A DNA stretch of 64,000 bases from Streptomyces sp. BK208 (GTDB lineage Bacteria; Actinomycetota; Actinomycetes; Streptomycetales; Streptomycetaceae): NCBI RefSeq assembly GCF_004364245.1, contig NZ_SOAV01000009.1:186001-250000 (forward strand), given 5' to 3'. The position numbers were made by a program, and so were the translations under genes. This document shows, piece after piece, positions 52,607 to 61,348 of this stretch (positions are counted from its first letter, which is position 1; each line of letters starts with the position of its first letter). Under the pieces are notes generated by a model. The model ran no database searches. It was not told the DNA's origin and saw only the letters and a program-made list of their open reading frames with translations.

Positions 52607-54264
52607 GCCAGCCCCTCGGCGAGCGGGCCCAGGGCGAGGGCCGGGAAGTAGGTGAGGGCGGTGACGATCAGCACGGTGCCCACCAGCAGACCGCTGAACA
52701 GCGGCTTCTCGGTACGCAGGGTGCCCGCGGTGACCGGCACCGGCCGCTGGCCGGCCAGCGAGCCCGCGAGGGCCAGCACGAACACCATCGGCAGGAAACG
52801 GCCCAGCAGCATGGCGAGACCGAGGGTGGTGTTGAACCACTGGGTGTCGGCGTTCAGGCCCGCGAAGGCCGAGCCGTTGTTGTTCGCGGCCGAGGTGTAG
52901 GCGTAGAGGATCTCGGTGAAGCCGTGCGCCCCGGTGTTGGCCGTCGAGTTTCCCGGGGTGGGCAGGGCCGTCGCGGCGGCGGTGAGGACCAGCACCAGCG
53001 CCGGGGTGACCAGGAGGTAGCAGGCCGCGTACTTGATCTCGCGGATGCCGATCTTGCGGCCCAGGTACTCGGGCGTACGGCCGACCATGAGGCCCGCGAC
53101 GAAGACGGCGATCACCGCCATGACCAGCATGCCGTACAGGCCGGACCCGACCCCGCCGGGCGCGATCTCGCCCAGCATCATGCCGAGCAGGGTGATGCCG
53201 CCGCCGAGGCCGGTGAAGGACGAGTGGAAGGAGTCCACCGCGCCGGTGGAGGTGAGGGTGGTGGACACCGCGAAGAGCGACGAGCCGCCGATGCCGAAAC
53301 GGACCTCCTTGCCCTCCGTCGCCCCGCCGGCCGCCTCCAACGCGGGGCCGTGGTGGGCGAACTCGGTCCACATCATCAGGGCGGTGAAGCAGACCCAGAT
53401 GGTCGCCATGGCGGCGAGGATCGCGTAGCCCTGGCGCGGCGAGCCGGTCATGACCCCGAAGGTGCGGGTCAGGGCGACCGGGATCAGCAGGATCAGGAAG
53501 ATCTCGAACAGGTTGGTGAACGGCGTCGGATTCTCGAAGGGATGGGCGGAGTTGGCGTTGAAGTAGCCGCCGCCGTTGGTGCCCAGCTCCTTGATGACCT
53601 CCTGCGAGGCGACCGCGCCCCCGTTCCACTGCTGGGCGCCGCCCGTGAACTGCCCGACCTCGTGGATGCCGGAGAAGTTCTGGATCACTCCGCAGGCGAC
53701 CAGCACCAGCGCGCCGGCCACGGCGATCGGCACCAGCACGCGGACGACCCCGCGGACCAGGTCGGCCCAGAAGTTGCCCAGTTCACCGGTACGGGACCTG
53801 GTGAAGCCGCGGACCAGGGCGACGGCCACGGCGATGCCGACGGCCGCCGAGACGAAGTTCTGCACGGCCAGGCCGGCGGTCTGCACGACGTGGCCCATGG
53901 CCTGCTCGCCGTAGTACGACTGCCAGTTGGTGTTGGACACGAAGGACGCGGCGGTGTTGAACGCCTGGTCCGGGTCGACGGAGACGAAGCCCAGCGAGCC
54001 GGGCAGGACGCCCTGGAGCCGCTGGAGCAGGTACAGGAAGAGGACACCGGCGAGGGAGAAGGCGAGGACGCCGCGCAGGTACGCGGGCCAGCGCATCTCC
54101 CGGTCCGGGTCGGCACCGACGGCCCTGTAGATCCACTTCTCCACGCGCCAGTGGGTGCCTGAGGAGTAGACCCGGGCCAGGTGGTTGCCGAGGGGTATGT
54201 GGGCGAGGGCCAGCGCGGCGACGAGCGCGAGCGCCTGGAGCACGCCGGCGAGGACGGGGCTCAT
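52603..54264 (-). CDS. kdpA: Potassium-transporting ATPase subunit KdpA
   Basis: Channel-like subunit of 553 residues with about ten membrane helices and four selectivity-filter-like segments, for example NTNWQSYYG, TNGGGYFNANSAHPFENPTP and SANNNGSAFAGL. It selects K+ and passes it to KdpB. It lies directly downstream of kdpF (7-base gap) and overlaps kdpB by four bases. Expected control by KdpDE, which is not in this window. Confidence 0.96.
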   Translation of the reverse strand: MSPVLAGVLQALALVAALALAHIPLGNHLARVYSSGTHWRVEKWIYRAVGADPDREMRWPAYLRGVLAFSLAGVLFLYLLQRLQGVLPGSLGFVSVDPDQAFNTAASFVSNTNWQSYYGEQAMGHVVQTAGLAVQNFVSAAVGIAVAVALVRGFTRSRTGELGNFWADLVRGVVRVLVPIAVAGALVLVACGVIQNFSGIHEVGQFTGGAQQWNGGAVASQEVIKELGTNGGGYFNANSAHPFENPTPFTNLFEIFLILLIPVALTRTFGVMTGSPRQGYAILAAMATIWVCFTALMMWTEFAHHGPALEAAGGATEGKEVRFGIGGSSLFAVSTTLTSTGAVDSFHSSFTGLGGGITLLGMMLGEIAPGGVGSGLYGMLVMAVIAVFVAGLMVGRTPEYLGRKIGIREIKYAACYLLVTPALVLVLTAAATALPTPGNSTANTGAHGFTEILYAYTSAANNNGSAFAGLNADTQWFNTTLGLAMLLGRFLPMVFVLALAGSLAGQRPVPVTAGTLRTEKPLFSGLLVGTVLIVTALTYFPALALGPLAEGLA

Positions 54265-54271
54265 CGGGTGC

Positions 54272-54361
54272 TCAGAACCTCTCCGGGTGGATCAGGGCCA
54301 GGACGAGGTAGCCGAGCAGGGCGACGGCCACGACCAGGCCGACGATGTTCTCCGCGGTCAC
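54272..54361 (-). CDS. kdpF: KdpF, 29-residue membrane subunit
   Basis: GTG 54361 to TGA 54272-54274 encodes MTAENIVGLVVAVALLGYLV and then a short tail ending HPERF. A single helix with the conserved Glu near the N-terminus and the P-E-R-F end is characteristic of KdpF, which stabilises KdpABC. Its start overlaps the stop of the preceding 27-residue gene as GTGA. Confidence 0.93.
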   Translation of the reverse strand: MTAENIVGLVVAVALLGYLVLALIHPERF

Positions 54362-54441
54362 AGCTTCGTCACCCCCTTGGCGACGAGGGCCACGAGCGCG
54401 AACACCGCGAGCGTGGTGACGACGAAGGCCACGTCGGCCAT
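54358..54441 (-). CDS. 27-residue membrane peptide leading the kdp operon
   Basis: ATG 54441 with AGGAG seven bases upstream, ending in a TGA that overlaps the kdpF start. The product is MADVAFVVTTLAVFALVALV followed by AKGVTKL: one membrane helix with a basic cytoplasmic end. I recall similar short ORFs ahead of kdpF in other Streptomyces, not verified. It is the first gene of the operon and, through overlaps, is coupled to kdpF. It may be a fifth small subunit or a leader peptide. Confidence 0.72.
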   Translation of the reverse strand: MADVAFVVTTLAVFALVALVAKGVTKL

Positions 54442-54587
54442 CGCGAGCTCCTAGGGAGGTGCGGAAGAGAAGCTGACGACACGATGAGAGCCCTCTTCCG
54501 ACCCGCTTCGACCGCCGTTGACGGCTTCCATACGGCGGCGCCTACGCCTTTGACACCTCCCTGACGACGTACGCCGGGCGGGACGCC

Positions 54588-55937
54588 TCAGGCCGCCTCG
54601 AGTCGTGGTTCCGGCCGGGCCGGGGGTACCGCCACCACCGGTTCCCAGGTCCTGGTGGTGCGTATGTAGCCGTGGATCACCGAGGCCATCGCCAGCAGCA
54701 GGAGCGGGCCGAAGAGCCACGGGTGCCGGGCCATCTCCAGGGGCAGGTAGCGCGTCGACGCCAGGATCGCGGTGAAGACCACCGCCCCGTGCGCGACCAG
54801 CAGGCTCCCCGACCGGTCCCAGCCGCGGTCCAGCGCGCGCAGTCCCGCCTCGACGGTGACCGCGAAGACCACGCCGGCGACGAGGTCGATGGCGTAGTGG
54901 TAGCCGAATCCCAGCGTCGCGGTGAGCGTGGCGACCAGCCAGAACGCTCCCGCCCAGCGCAGGACGCGCGGGCCCGTGCGGGAGTGGATGAAGATCACGG
55001 TGGCCCACGCCGTGTGCAGGCTGGGCATGCAGTTGCGGGGGGTGACCCCGTCGTACGTGAACGGGTGGGGCACGCCGATCGGGGGTGGCGTGTGCGGCCA
55101 CAGGTCGGCGATCGCCCACTCCTCGCCGCCCGTGCCGAAGGCGCCGGTGCCGTAGGCGAAGACCGGTCCGACGACCGGGAAGACCATGTAGATGGCCGGC
55201 CCGAGCAGGCCGATCAGCAGGAAGGTGCGGACCAGGTGGTGGCGCGGGAACCGGCGCTCGTCCGCCACCTTGCGCAGCTGGTACAGCGCGACGACGACCG
55301 CGGCCACCGCGAGCTGGACGTAGACCCAGTCCAGCAGGTGCCCACCGACCGGGCCGGTGGCCTCGACGGCCCGTCCCACCAGCCAGGACGGGTTTCCCAG
55401 CGCGTGGTCGGCGGTCGCCACGTACGGGTCGAGCACCTCCGGGCGGGTCTTCGAGGTGATCAGCAGCCAGGCGTCGCCGGTCTTGCGGCCGGCCACCAGC
55501 AGCAGACCGAGACCGGCGCCCTTCAGCAGGAGCAGCCGCTGCGGTCCGGTGCGTCGGGTCACGGCGACGACCCCGCAGCCCAGGACCACCCACAGCGCGC
55601 CGTTGCCGAAGCAGTGGCTGCCGGTCACGGTGGCGTCCGCCGCCCACCGCACCAGGGCGACGACGAGGTCGATGCCGACCGCGGCGGCCACCGCGATACG
55701 GCGCTCCCGCCAGGTCAGGACCACCATCGTGAGCGCCAGGCCCGCGTAGAGCAGGGGGCCCGACGCGGGGGCGAACACCAGCTCCTTCGCCTGGTTGGTC
55801 ATCGGCCCCGGCAGGCCGTAGTGGCGCGCGGCCACCTCCAGCGCGATGAGGAACGCGAGGGTCGCCGCACCGGCCACGGCCCAGAGTCTCGCCCGCGACC
55901 GACGCCCGGGTATTCGCGGAGTTTCCCGTGATGACAT
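54588..55937 (-). CDS. PAP2-type membrane phosphatase (inositol phosphorylceramide synthase-like)
   Basis: Integral membrane protein of 449 residues with ten or more helices. The C-terminal half has the phosphatidic acid phosphatase motifs: NCMPSLHTAWATVIFIHSR and GFGYHYAIDLVAGVVFA, with catalytic His residues, as in the PAP2_3/Aur1 group. Such proteins dephosphorylate lipid phosphates or transfer phospho head groups. The N-terminal half is an additional hydrophobic module (ARHYGLPGPMTNQAKELVFA). Single gene, same strand as kdp but separated by 146 bases. Confidence 0.85.
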   Translation of the reverse strand: MSSRETPRIPGRRSRARLWAVAGAATLAFLIALEVAARHYGLPGPMTNQAKELVFAPASGPLLYAGLALTMVVLTWRERRIAVAAAVGIDLVVALVRWAADATVTGSHCFGNGALWVVLGCGVVAVTRRTGPQRLLLLKGAGLGLLLVAGRKTGDAWLLITSKTRPEVLDPYVATADHALGNPSWLVGRAVEATGPVGGHLLDWVYVQLAVAAVVVALYQLRKVADERRFPRHHLVRTFLLIGLLGPAIYMVFPVVGPVFAYGTGAFGTGGEEWAIADLWPHTPPPIGVPHPFTYDGVTPRNCMPSLHTAWATVIFIHSRTGPRVLRWAGAFWLVATLTATLGFGYHYAIDLVAGVVFAVTVEAGLRALDRGWDRSGSLLVAHGAVVFTAILASTRYLPLEMARHPWLFGPLLLLAMASVIHGYIRTTRTWEPVVAVPPARPEPRLEAA

Positions 55938-55955
55938 GCACAGGAAACTAGCGGA

Positions 55956-56576
55956 TCAGTGGCTGAGTTCCGGCTGCCAGGCGAAGCCGTCGGGGTCGGC
56001 GAACGCGCGGGTGCCGCCGGTCACGACGAGCCGGTGGGAGCCGGTGCCCTCGGCGGACACGCCCGCGACCTTGGCGAGGGCGCGACGCTTGTACAGGGAG
56101 AGCTTGACGGTACCCGGGCCGGTGGCGAACTCGACGTACTTCCCGCCGAAGCTCTTGCCCACGGTGAGGCCCTGCTCGACGTAGAACCGCTTGGTGGCCT
56201 TGACGTCCTCCACGCCCAGGAGCAGCACGATCTCGTCCACGTCGCGGGAGACCGGGGCGGTGTCCTTCTTCGCCGAGGTCGCGATCTGCCAGACCGTGCC
56301 GTCCGGGGCCTGCACGACCCCGCCGTAGCCCCACAGCGACTTCGCGGCGGGCTTGAGGACGGTGGCGCCGGCGTCGACGGCCGCGGTGAAGAGCGCGTCG
56401 ACGTTGCCTGGCTGGGCCGTCACGAGCGACAGCGTGAAGCCGCGGAAGCCGCTCGTCGGGGAGTCGGAGGCGCGCAGACGCACCCGCGAGGCGTCGAGCC
56501 CGAAGGCGTCGGCGTAGAAGCGGGCGGCGGCCTCGGTGTCGGCCACTTCGAGGGTGACGGAGTCGATGGAGTTCAT
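55956..56576 (-). CDS. Glyoxalase/bleomycin-resistance fold protein
   Basis: Protein of 206 residues with two VOC modules: VTLEVADTEAAARFYADAFG, PDGTVWQIATSAKKD; and IVLLLGVEDVKATKRFYVEQ, FADPDGFAWQPELSH. Metal ligands are not evident in every module (no clear His in the first), so enzymatic activity is uncertain. It is likely a dimer-like monomer binding a small molecule. ATG 56576 was chosen as the domain starts there. Divergent from the TerD gene. Confidence 0.82.
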   Translation of the reverse strand: MNSIDSVTLEVADTEAAARFYADAFGLDASRVRLRASDSPTSGFRGFTLSLVTAQPGNVDALFTAAVDAGATVLKPAAKSLWGYGGVVQAPDGTVWQIATSAKKDTAPVSRDVDEIVLLLGVEDVKATKRFYVEQGLTVGKSFGGKYVEFATGPGTVKLSLYKRRALAKVAGVSAEGTGSHRLVVTGGTRAFADPDGFAWQPELSH

Positions 56577-56706
56577 GTCTTCGACGGTAGGGTCCGCGGG
56601 GCCCGGGGGGCTTCTCGAAAACTGACCGGCCGCCCCGCCCTGCCGAAACCTCCGGGCGCCAGGCAGACTCGGCGTCACAGGCACGACGACGGAGGATGAC
56701 CCACAC

Positions 56707-57291
56707 ATGATCACGCTCACCAAGGAAGGCGGCCCCGCGGACCTGGACGGAGTGACCCACCTGTCCATCGGCGTCTCCTGGGACCCCACCGCCGGCAGCA
56801 GCGGCGGAGTGCTCGGCAAGCTGCGGCGCAAGTCCGGCACCGACCTCGACCTGATCGCCGTCGCCCTCCAGGGCGGCGACCCGGTACGACTCGCCGGACT
56901 CGACTCGCTCGACCCGATGGGCAACGGTTCGCTGCTGCACAGCGGCGACAACCAGACCGGCCACGGGGACGGCGACGACGAGACGGTGACCGTCGAGTTC
57001 GCGCGGCTTCCCGACGTCATCACGTCGATCGTGTTCGTCGCCGCCGCCTACAAGAAGGGCAGCTCCTTCCAGAAGGCGCGCAACATCAGCTTCAAGGTCT
57101 ACGACGCGACCGGGGGCAGCTCGGAGCAGGTCGCCGACATCTGGCCCAGCCTGCTCAGTCAGGACAACGGCTGCGCCGTGGCCAAGGCCGTGCGGGTCGG
57201 CGGCAGTTGGAAGCTGGAGGTCGTCAACGAGACGGGCAAGATCAAGCAGGGTGACGAGCACGCGCTGATGCGCTTCGCCGTCAGCAAGTAG
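56707..57291 (+). CDS. TerD-family stress protein
   Basis: Protein of 194 residues, cytosolic calcium-binding fold of the tellurite-resistance TerD family: LTKEGGPADLDGVTHLSIGV, DLDLIAVALQGGDPV, HSGDNQTGHGDGDDETVTVE, SSFQKARNISFKVYDATGGS. Asp-rich loops match the calcium sites. Members act in membrane-associated stress and differentiation complexes in Streptomyces; the specific role is unknown. Single gene. Confidence 0.92.
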   Translation: MITLTKEGGPADLDGVTHLSIGVSWDPTAGSSGGVLGKLRRKSGTDLDLIAVALQGGDPVRLAGLDSLDPMGNGSLLHSGDNQTGHGDGDDETVTVEFARLPDVITSIVFVAAAYKKGSSFQKARNISFKVYDATGGSSEQVADIWPSLLSQDNGCAVAKAVRVGGSWKLEVVNETGKIKQGDEHALMRFAVSK

Positions 57292-57352
57292 CACGGGACG
57301 GGGTGCGCGGCGGCGCCCCGCGGGGCACGGGCTCGCGGACGGCGGCCGGCGC

Positions 57353-58090
57353 TCACCCCGCGTCGGCGCCGGTCCACGCGTCCGGGCCCGGGGCCAGGAC
57401 CGCGCGGACCACCTCGGCGGCAAAAGCCATGACGTCGGCCGTGAAGCGGCGGCGGCCGACGCCGAGCCGGCGCAGCCCCGCGCCGTGGTCGGCGGCGACG
57501 ACGGCGGTGACCGCGAGGAGCAGCAGCCGCCACAGGAGCATCACGGGTCGGCGCGCCACCGCGGGCAGTCCGGCCAGCGACTCGTGCAGCCGCTCGCAGT
57601 GGAAGGGGACGTGGCGCCGCTCGTCGGCCAGGATGCGGCCCGCCACCTCGGAGGTCAGCACGTCGTCGGTGCCGTCCCTGAGGGCCCGGTAGTAACGCAG
57701 CGCCACGACCTCGGCGATCATCAGCACCAGCAGTTCGGTGCGCAGGCCCAGCAGCCGCCGCAGCCGTACGAAGACGGTGTCGCTCCAGTGGCCGCTCAGC
57801 GTCGGCCGGCCGCCCGCGGCCAGCAGCCGGGCGAGGAGCCGGGCGTGGTTCTGCTCCTCGGCGACGAAGAGCCGCACCGCCCGCGCGTAGTCGGCGTCGC
57901 CCGCCTCCTCGGCCTTCGCGACCAGGTTCGCGCCGTCCCCGTCCTCGCCGACCTGGAAACGCTGGATGCCCGCCCACACCGCCCGGTGCAGCACGGCGCC
58001 CCGCGCCCAGTCCGGATCGCCCAGGGCCGCTCTGCGCTCCCGCTCGTCCTCGAACCGCCGTGTCCACCGGGCGAACCCGTCCGTACCCAC
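57353..58090 (-). CDS. Ferritin-like diiron protein
   Basis: Protein of 245 residues with a four-helix core. VAEEQNHARLLARLL and ILADERRHVPFHCERL each supply an ExxH-like metal motif; LMIAEVVALRYYRALRD adds another Glu. Together these resemble the ferritin-like/rubrerythrin superfamily. GTG 58090 has AAGGGG seven bases before it. The C-terminal third is hydrophobic. Substrate unknown, possibly a hydroxylase or an oxidant-handling protein. Confidence 0.72.
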   Translation of the reverse strand: MGTDGFARWTRRFEDERERRAALGDPDWARGAVLHRAVWAGIQRFQVGEDGDGANLVAKAEEAGDADYARAVRLFVAEEQNHARLLARLLAAGGRPTLSGHWSDTVFVRLRRLLGLRTELLVLMIAEVVALRYYRALRDGTDDVLTSEVAGRILADERRHVPFHCERLHESLAGLPAVARRPVMLLWRLLLLAVTAVVAADHGAGLRRLGVGRRRFTADVMAFAAEVVRAVLAPGPDAWTGADAG

Positions 58091-58447
58091 TGCGCCGCCC
58101 CTTCCCGGGCACGGCCGCCGCGCCCCGGAAGAGGACGACGCAGCCGCGTGCCGAACCGTTCCGCCGGGCCCCCGGGCCGACGTGTCCTTTGTCTCCGTGG
58201 GGGCGGATCCGCGGCCCGTACCGGCGGGACCCGCCGGGCCGGCGGGGGAAATCGGCCGTCGGACGGGGAATATTCCCGAGCCTCCGACCGGGCCGGGATC
58301 ATCACCGGCACCCGCCCGATCACGGCGTGCTACTGTCGATGGAAGTTGCAGTTGTGGTTGCCTGAAGGTTTTTCCGACGGGGTGATCATCACGGCGACCG
58401 GAGTGCACACAGGGTGGACTCCGAGCACCGTACCGAAGGAGAAAAAC
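58091..58447. other. Divergent promoter region and cold-shock gene leader
   Basis: About 360 bases between the ferritin-like gene and the cold-shock gene. No ORF is supported. The 100 bases before the cold-shock start contain GAAGGAGAAAAAC as ribosome site and probably a structured leader; no clear promoter boxes are seen. Confidence 0.5.
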
Positions 58448-58651
58448 ATGGCTTCCGGCACCGTGAAGTGGTTCAACGCCGAAAAGGGTTTCGGCTTCAT
58501 CGAGCAGGACGGCGGCGGCCCCGACGTCTTCGCCCACTACTCGAACATCAACGCTCAGGGCTTCCGCGAGCTGCTCGAGGGTCAGAAGGTGACCTTCGAC
58601 ATCGCGCAGGGCCAGAAGGGCCCGACGGCCGAGAACATCACTCCGGCCTGA
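58448..58651 (+). CDS. Cold-shock domain protein (CspA family)
   Basis: OB-fold protein of 67 residues with RNP1 KGFGFIEQDGG and RNP2 DVFAHYSNI, start MASGTVKWFNAEKG. It binds single-stranded RNA and DNA and acts as an RNA chaperone. Excellent ribosome site GAAGGAG. A strong terminator follows, and a DEAD-box helicase gene lies just downstream, an arrangement common in Streptomyces. Confidence 0.98.
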   Translation: MASGTVKWFNAEKGFGFIEQDGGGPDVFAHYSNINAQGFRELLEGQKVTFDIAQGQKGPTAENITPA

Positions 58652-58670
58652 CGCTCTCGCACACTCCGCA

Positions 58671-58704
58671 GCTGGGGCCCGCACCTTGGGGTGCGGGCCC
58701 CAGC
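58671..58704 (+). terminator. Terminator after the cold-shock gene
   Basis: GCTGGGGCCCGCAC (58671-58684) pairs with GTGCGGGCCCCAGC (58691-58704), a perfect 14-bp stem with a 6-base loop, 20 bases after the stop. Confidence 0.92.
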
Positions 58705-58935
58705 TCGCCGCGTTTCCGGGCGCGCAGCGCCCCGCGGGGGCCACGGATTCCTCCCCCGCGCCTTCGCGTCCAGCGCGCTCACCGCGCTCACCGCGCCTCC
58801 TGATTTCACCAGTTCTCCCGGTCCCCTCGGCCCTCCGCGCCGAAATCGACCGGACCGGCTCGTTCTTGCGATTCCCTGCGCCGCTCTTCCGCTGCGGGTC
58901 TCCCTTGCTACGTGCCGTAACAAGGAAGGTTCCCC

Positions 58936-60510
58936 ATGAACCGCGTACGCACCAACGACCGCCGACGCTCCGGCGACGGTCCCCGCCGCTCCCGCTCGGG
59001 CGGCCGCCCCCAGAACTCCGGCCGCCGGCCGGCCGCCGCCCCCCAGGGGGGCGAGTTCGCGCTGCCGAAGACGATCACGCCGGCGCTGCCCGCCGTCGAG
59101 ACCTTCGCCGAGCTCGACCTGCCGGCCCGCATGCTGTCCGCCCTCGGCGACCAGGGCGTCAGCGTCCCGTTCCCGATCCAGGCGGCGACCCTGCCGAACT
59201 CCCTGGCCGGACGGGACGTGCTCGGCCGCGGCCGTACCGGCTCGGGCAAGACGCTCGCCTTCGGTCTGGCCCTGCTGGCCCGCACGGCCGGCAAGCGCGC
59301 CGAGCCGCGGCGGCCGCTCGCCCTGGTCCTCGTCCCCACCCGTGAGCTGGCCCAGCAGGTCACCGACGCGCTCACCCCGTACGCCCGCGCCGTGGGCCTC
59401 AGGTCGGCCACCGTGGTCGGCGGCATGTCGATCGGCCGGCAGGCCGGTGCGCTGCGGTCCGGCGCCGAGGTCGTCGTCGCCACGCCCGGACGGCTCAAGG
59501 ACCTCATCGACCGCGGCGACTGCGCCCTCGGCGACGTCACCATCACGGTCCTGGACGAGGCCGACCAGATGACCGACATGGGCTTCATGCCGCAGGTCAC
59601 CGCCCTGCTCGACCAGGTGCAGCCGGACGGGCAGCGGATGCTGTTCTCGGCCACCCTGGACCGCAACGTCGACCGCCTGGTCCGCCGCTACCTGACGGAC
59701 CCCGTGGTGCACTCCGTCGACCCGTCGGCCGGTGCCGTCACCACGATGGAGCACCACGTGCTGCACGTGCAGGACGAGGACAAGCAGCGCACGACCGTCG
59801 AGATCGCGGCGCGCGACGGCCGGGTCATCATGTTCCTGGACACCAAGCACCGGGTGGACCGGCTGGTGAAGCAGCTGCTGAAGAGCGGCGTGCGCGCGGC
59901 CGGCCTGCACGGCGGCAAGTCCCAGCCGCAGCGCACCCGCACCCTGTCCCAGTTCAAGGACGGGCAGGTGACGGCGCTGGTGGCGACCAACGTCGCGGCC
60001 CGCGGCATCCACGTCGACAACCTCGACCTGGTCGTCAACGTGGACCCGCCCGGCGACCACAAGGACTACCTGCACCGCGGCGGCCGTACGGCCCGGGCCG
60101 GCGAGTCCGGCAGCGTCGTCACCCTGGTGACGCCGGACCAGCGGCGCGACATGACCCGCCTGATGTCCCTGGCCGGGATCACCCCGCAGGTCACGCCGGT
60201 CCGCTCGGGCGAGGCCGAGCTGGCCCGCATCACCGGTGCGCAGACCCCTTCCGGTGTCCCCGTGGTCATCGCCGCACCCGTGGTGGAGCGCCCCCGGCGC
60301 GCCGCCTCCGGCGCGGGCTCCTCGTCCCGCGGCCGCCGCGGCCGTTCCTCGCAGGGGCGCGGCGGCGGGCAGGGCGCCGGCACGTCGAGCCGTACGGGCG
60401 CCGCCCAGCCCCGCACCGGCCAGGGCCGCCCCACCGGTGAGGCCCCGCGCCGCAGGCCGCGCCGCCAGTCCACCGGCGGTTCGGCCGGCTCGACCGGCAC
60501 GGCGGCCTAG
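58936..60510 (+). CDS. DEAD-box ATP-dependent RNA helicase
   Basis: Helicase of 524 residues: Q-motif region PFPIQAATLPNSLAGRD, motif I RGRTGSGKT, motif Ia PTRELAQQ, TPGR, motif II LDEADQM, SAT, motif V TNVAARGIHVDNLD, motif VI HRGGRTARAG. The C-terminal 70 residues are Arg/Gly/Ser-rich (RGG-like), typical of RNA-remodelling helicases active in the cold. It follows the cold-shock gene with a 230-base leader. ATG 58936 has AAGGAAGG upstream. Confidence 0.96.
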   Translation: MNRVRTNDRRRSGDGPRRSRSGGRPQNSGRRPAAAPQGGEFALPKTITPALPAVETFAELDLPARMLSALGDQGVSVPFPIQAATLPNSLAGRDVLGRGRTGSGKTLAFGLALLARTAGKRAEPRRPLALVLVPTRELAQQVTDALTPYARAVGLRSATVVGGMSIGRQAGALRSGAEVVVATPGRLKDLIDRGDCALGDVTITVLDEADQMTDMGFMPQVTALLDQVQPDGQRMLFSATLDRNVDRLVRRYLTDPVVHSVDPSAGAVTTMEHHVLHVQDEDKQRTTVEIAARDGRVIMFLDTKHRVDRLVKQLLKSGVRAAGLHGGKSQPQRTRTLSQFKDGQVTALVATNVAARGIHVDNLDLVVNVDPPGDHKDYLHRGGRTARAGESGSVVTLVTPDQRRDMTRLMSLAGITPQVTPVRSGEAELARITGAQTPSGVPVVIAAPVVERPRRAASGAGSSSRGRRGRSSQGRGGGQGAGTSSRTGAAQPRTGQGRPTGEAPRRRPRRQSTGGSAGSTGTAA

Positions 60511-60665
60511 GCCCCTGCCGGCACCGCCCCTGGAACACCCCGCTCCAGGACCGTCAGGCCTGGACCACCTGGTCCCGGGACCACCCGGTCCCCAGGACCT
60601 TCAGGTCCCCCCGGGACCGTCAGGACCGACCGGATCCACCCGCCCCGTCCCCTCGTGGAGGCATC

Positions 60666-60992
60666 ATGCGCTGTGTCATCGCCCGGTACCCGTTCGACCT
60701 CACCAAGGGCGGGGTGATGGACTCGATGAAGGGCATCACGCCCGAGCCCGTCACGGGTGAGTCCGTGACCATCGGCCGCCGCCGCTACCCCGTCAAGCAG
60801 GTGGGCGAGGTCGTCACCCGGCAGGACCGCCGCGACTTCTCCGGCGGCGAGGTGACCCGGGCCATGGCCCGTCTGGGCTTCACCTGCCACCCCGCCCCGG
60901 GTGCCGAACCGGCGCCGGCCTCGCCCGCCGCGACGCCGGTCGAGACGGCGTCCGCGCTGCTCGGCGGCCCCACCGCGCCCCAGGAGCACTGA
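60666..60992 (+). CDS. Conserved-looking hypothetical protein downstream of DEAD helicase
   Basis: Protein of 108 residues. N-terminal part MRCVIARYPFDLTKGGVMDS and ITPEPVTGESVTIGRRRYPV, KQVGEVVTRQDRRDFSGGEV looks like a small folded RNA-binding or beta domain; the C-terminal third is Ala/Pro-rich. ATG 60666 follows GGAGGC. I recall similar genes next to this helicase in Streptomyces, not verified. Possible RNA-related accessory; family not recognised. Confidence 0.65.
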   Translation: MRCVIARYPFDLTKGGVMDSMKGITPEPVTGESVTIGRRRYPVKQVGEVVTRQDRRDFSGGEVTRAMARLGFTCHPAPGAEPAPASPAATPVETASALLGGPTAPQEH

Positions 60993-60994
60993 GG

Positions 60995-61348
60995 TCAGGA
61001 CAGGCCCGTGGCCCGGCCCTCGTCGTCCCACCCGACCTCCAGCACGCGCCGGACGGCCGTGCGGTCGACGGGGCCGAACACGTGCGGGAACAGAGTGCCG
61101 TCGGCGACGCCGGGCGGTGGGGCCGGGTCGGCCGGCTCCCACACGCACCGCGCGGTGAGCCGGTCCTCGTCGAGGACCAGCGCCACCAGCGGCCTGGGCG
61201 CGTCCCGGTAGAACGCGTTGACGACGGCGAGGGTGGTCTCCTCGTCCGGCGAGCAGTGGACGAAACCGTCCTCCGTGAGGGAGGCGGGCACGTACGGCCG
61301 GCCCGGGTCGGCGTCCCAATCGGCCAGCGGCACCACGTGGTAGATCAT
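60995..61348 (-). CDS. DUF952 family protein
   Basis: Protein of 117 residues with the DUF952 pattern: start MIYHVVPLADWDA, FVHCSPDEETTLAVVNAFY, LVALVLDEDRLTARCVWEPA, FPHVFGPVDRTAVRRV. The function of the family is unknown, though the compact alpha/beta fold resembles ADP-ribosyltransferase-like enzymes in some annotations. It overlaps the upstream gene by four bases (ATGA-type), so the two are co-translated. It is convergent with the helicase neighbour, three bases between stops. Confidence 0.85.
   Translation of the reverse strand: MIYHVVPLADWDADPGRPYVPASLTEDGFVHCSPDEETTLAVVNAFYRDAPRPLVALVLDEDRLTARCVWEPADPAPPPGVADGTLFPHVFGPVDRTAVRRVLEVGWDDEGRATGLS

Noticed and set aside
57292..57352. Hairpin-rich GC tract between TerD and the ferritin-like gene
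   Set aside because: Several weak alternative stems but none dominant, so not listed as a terminator.
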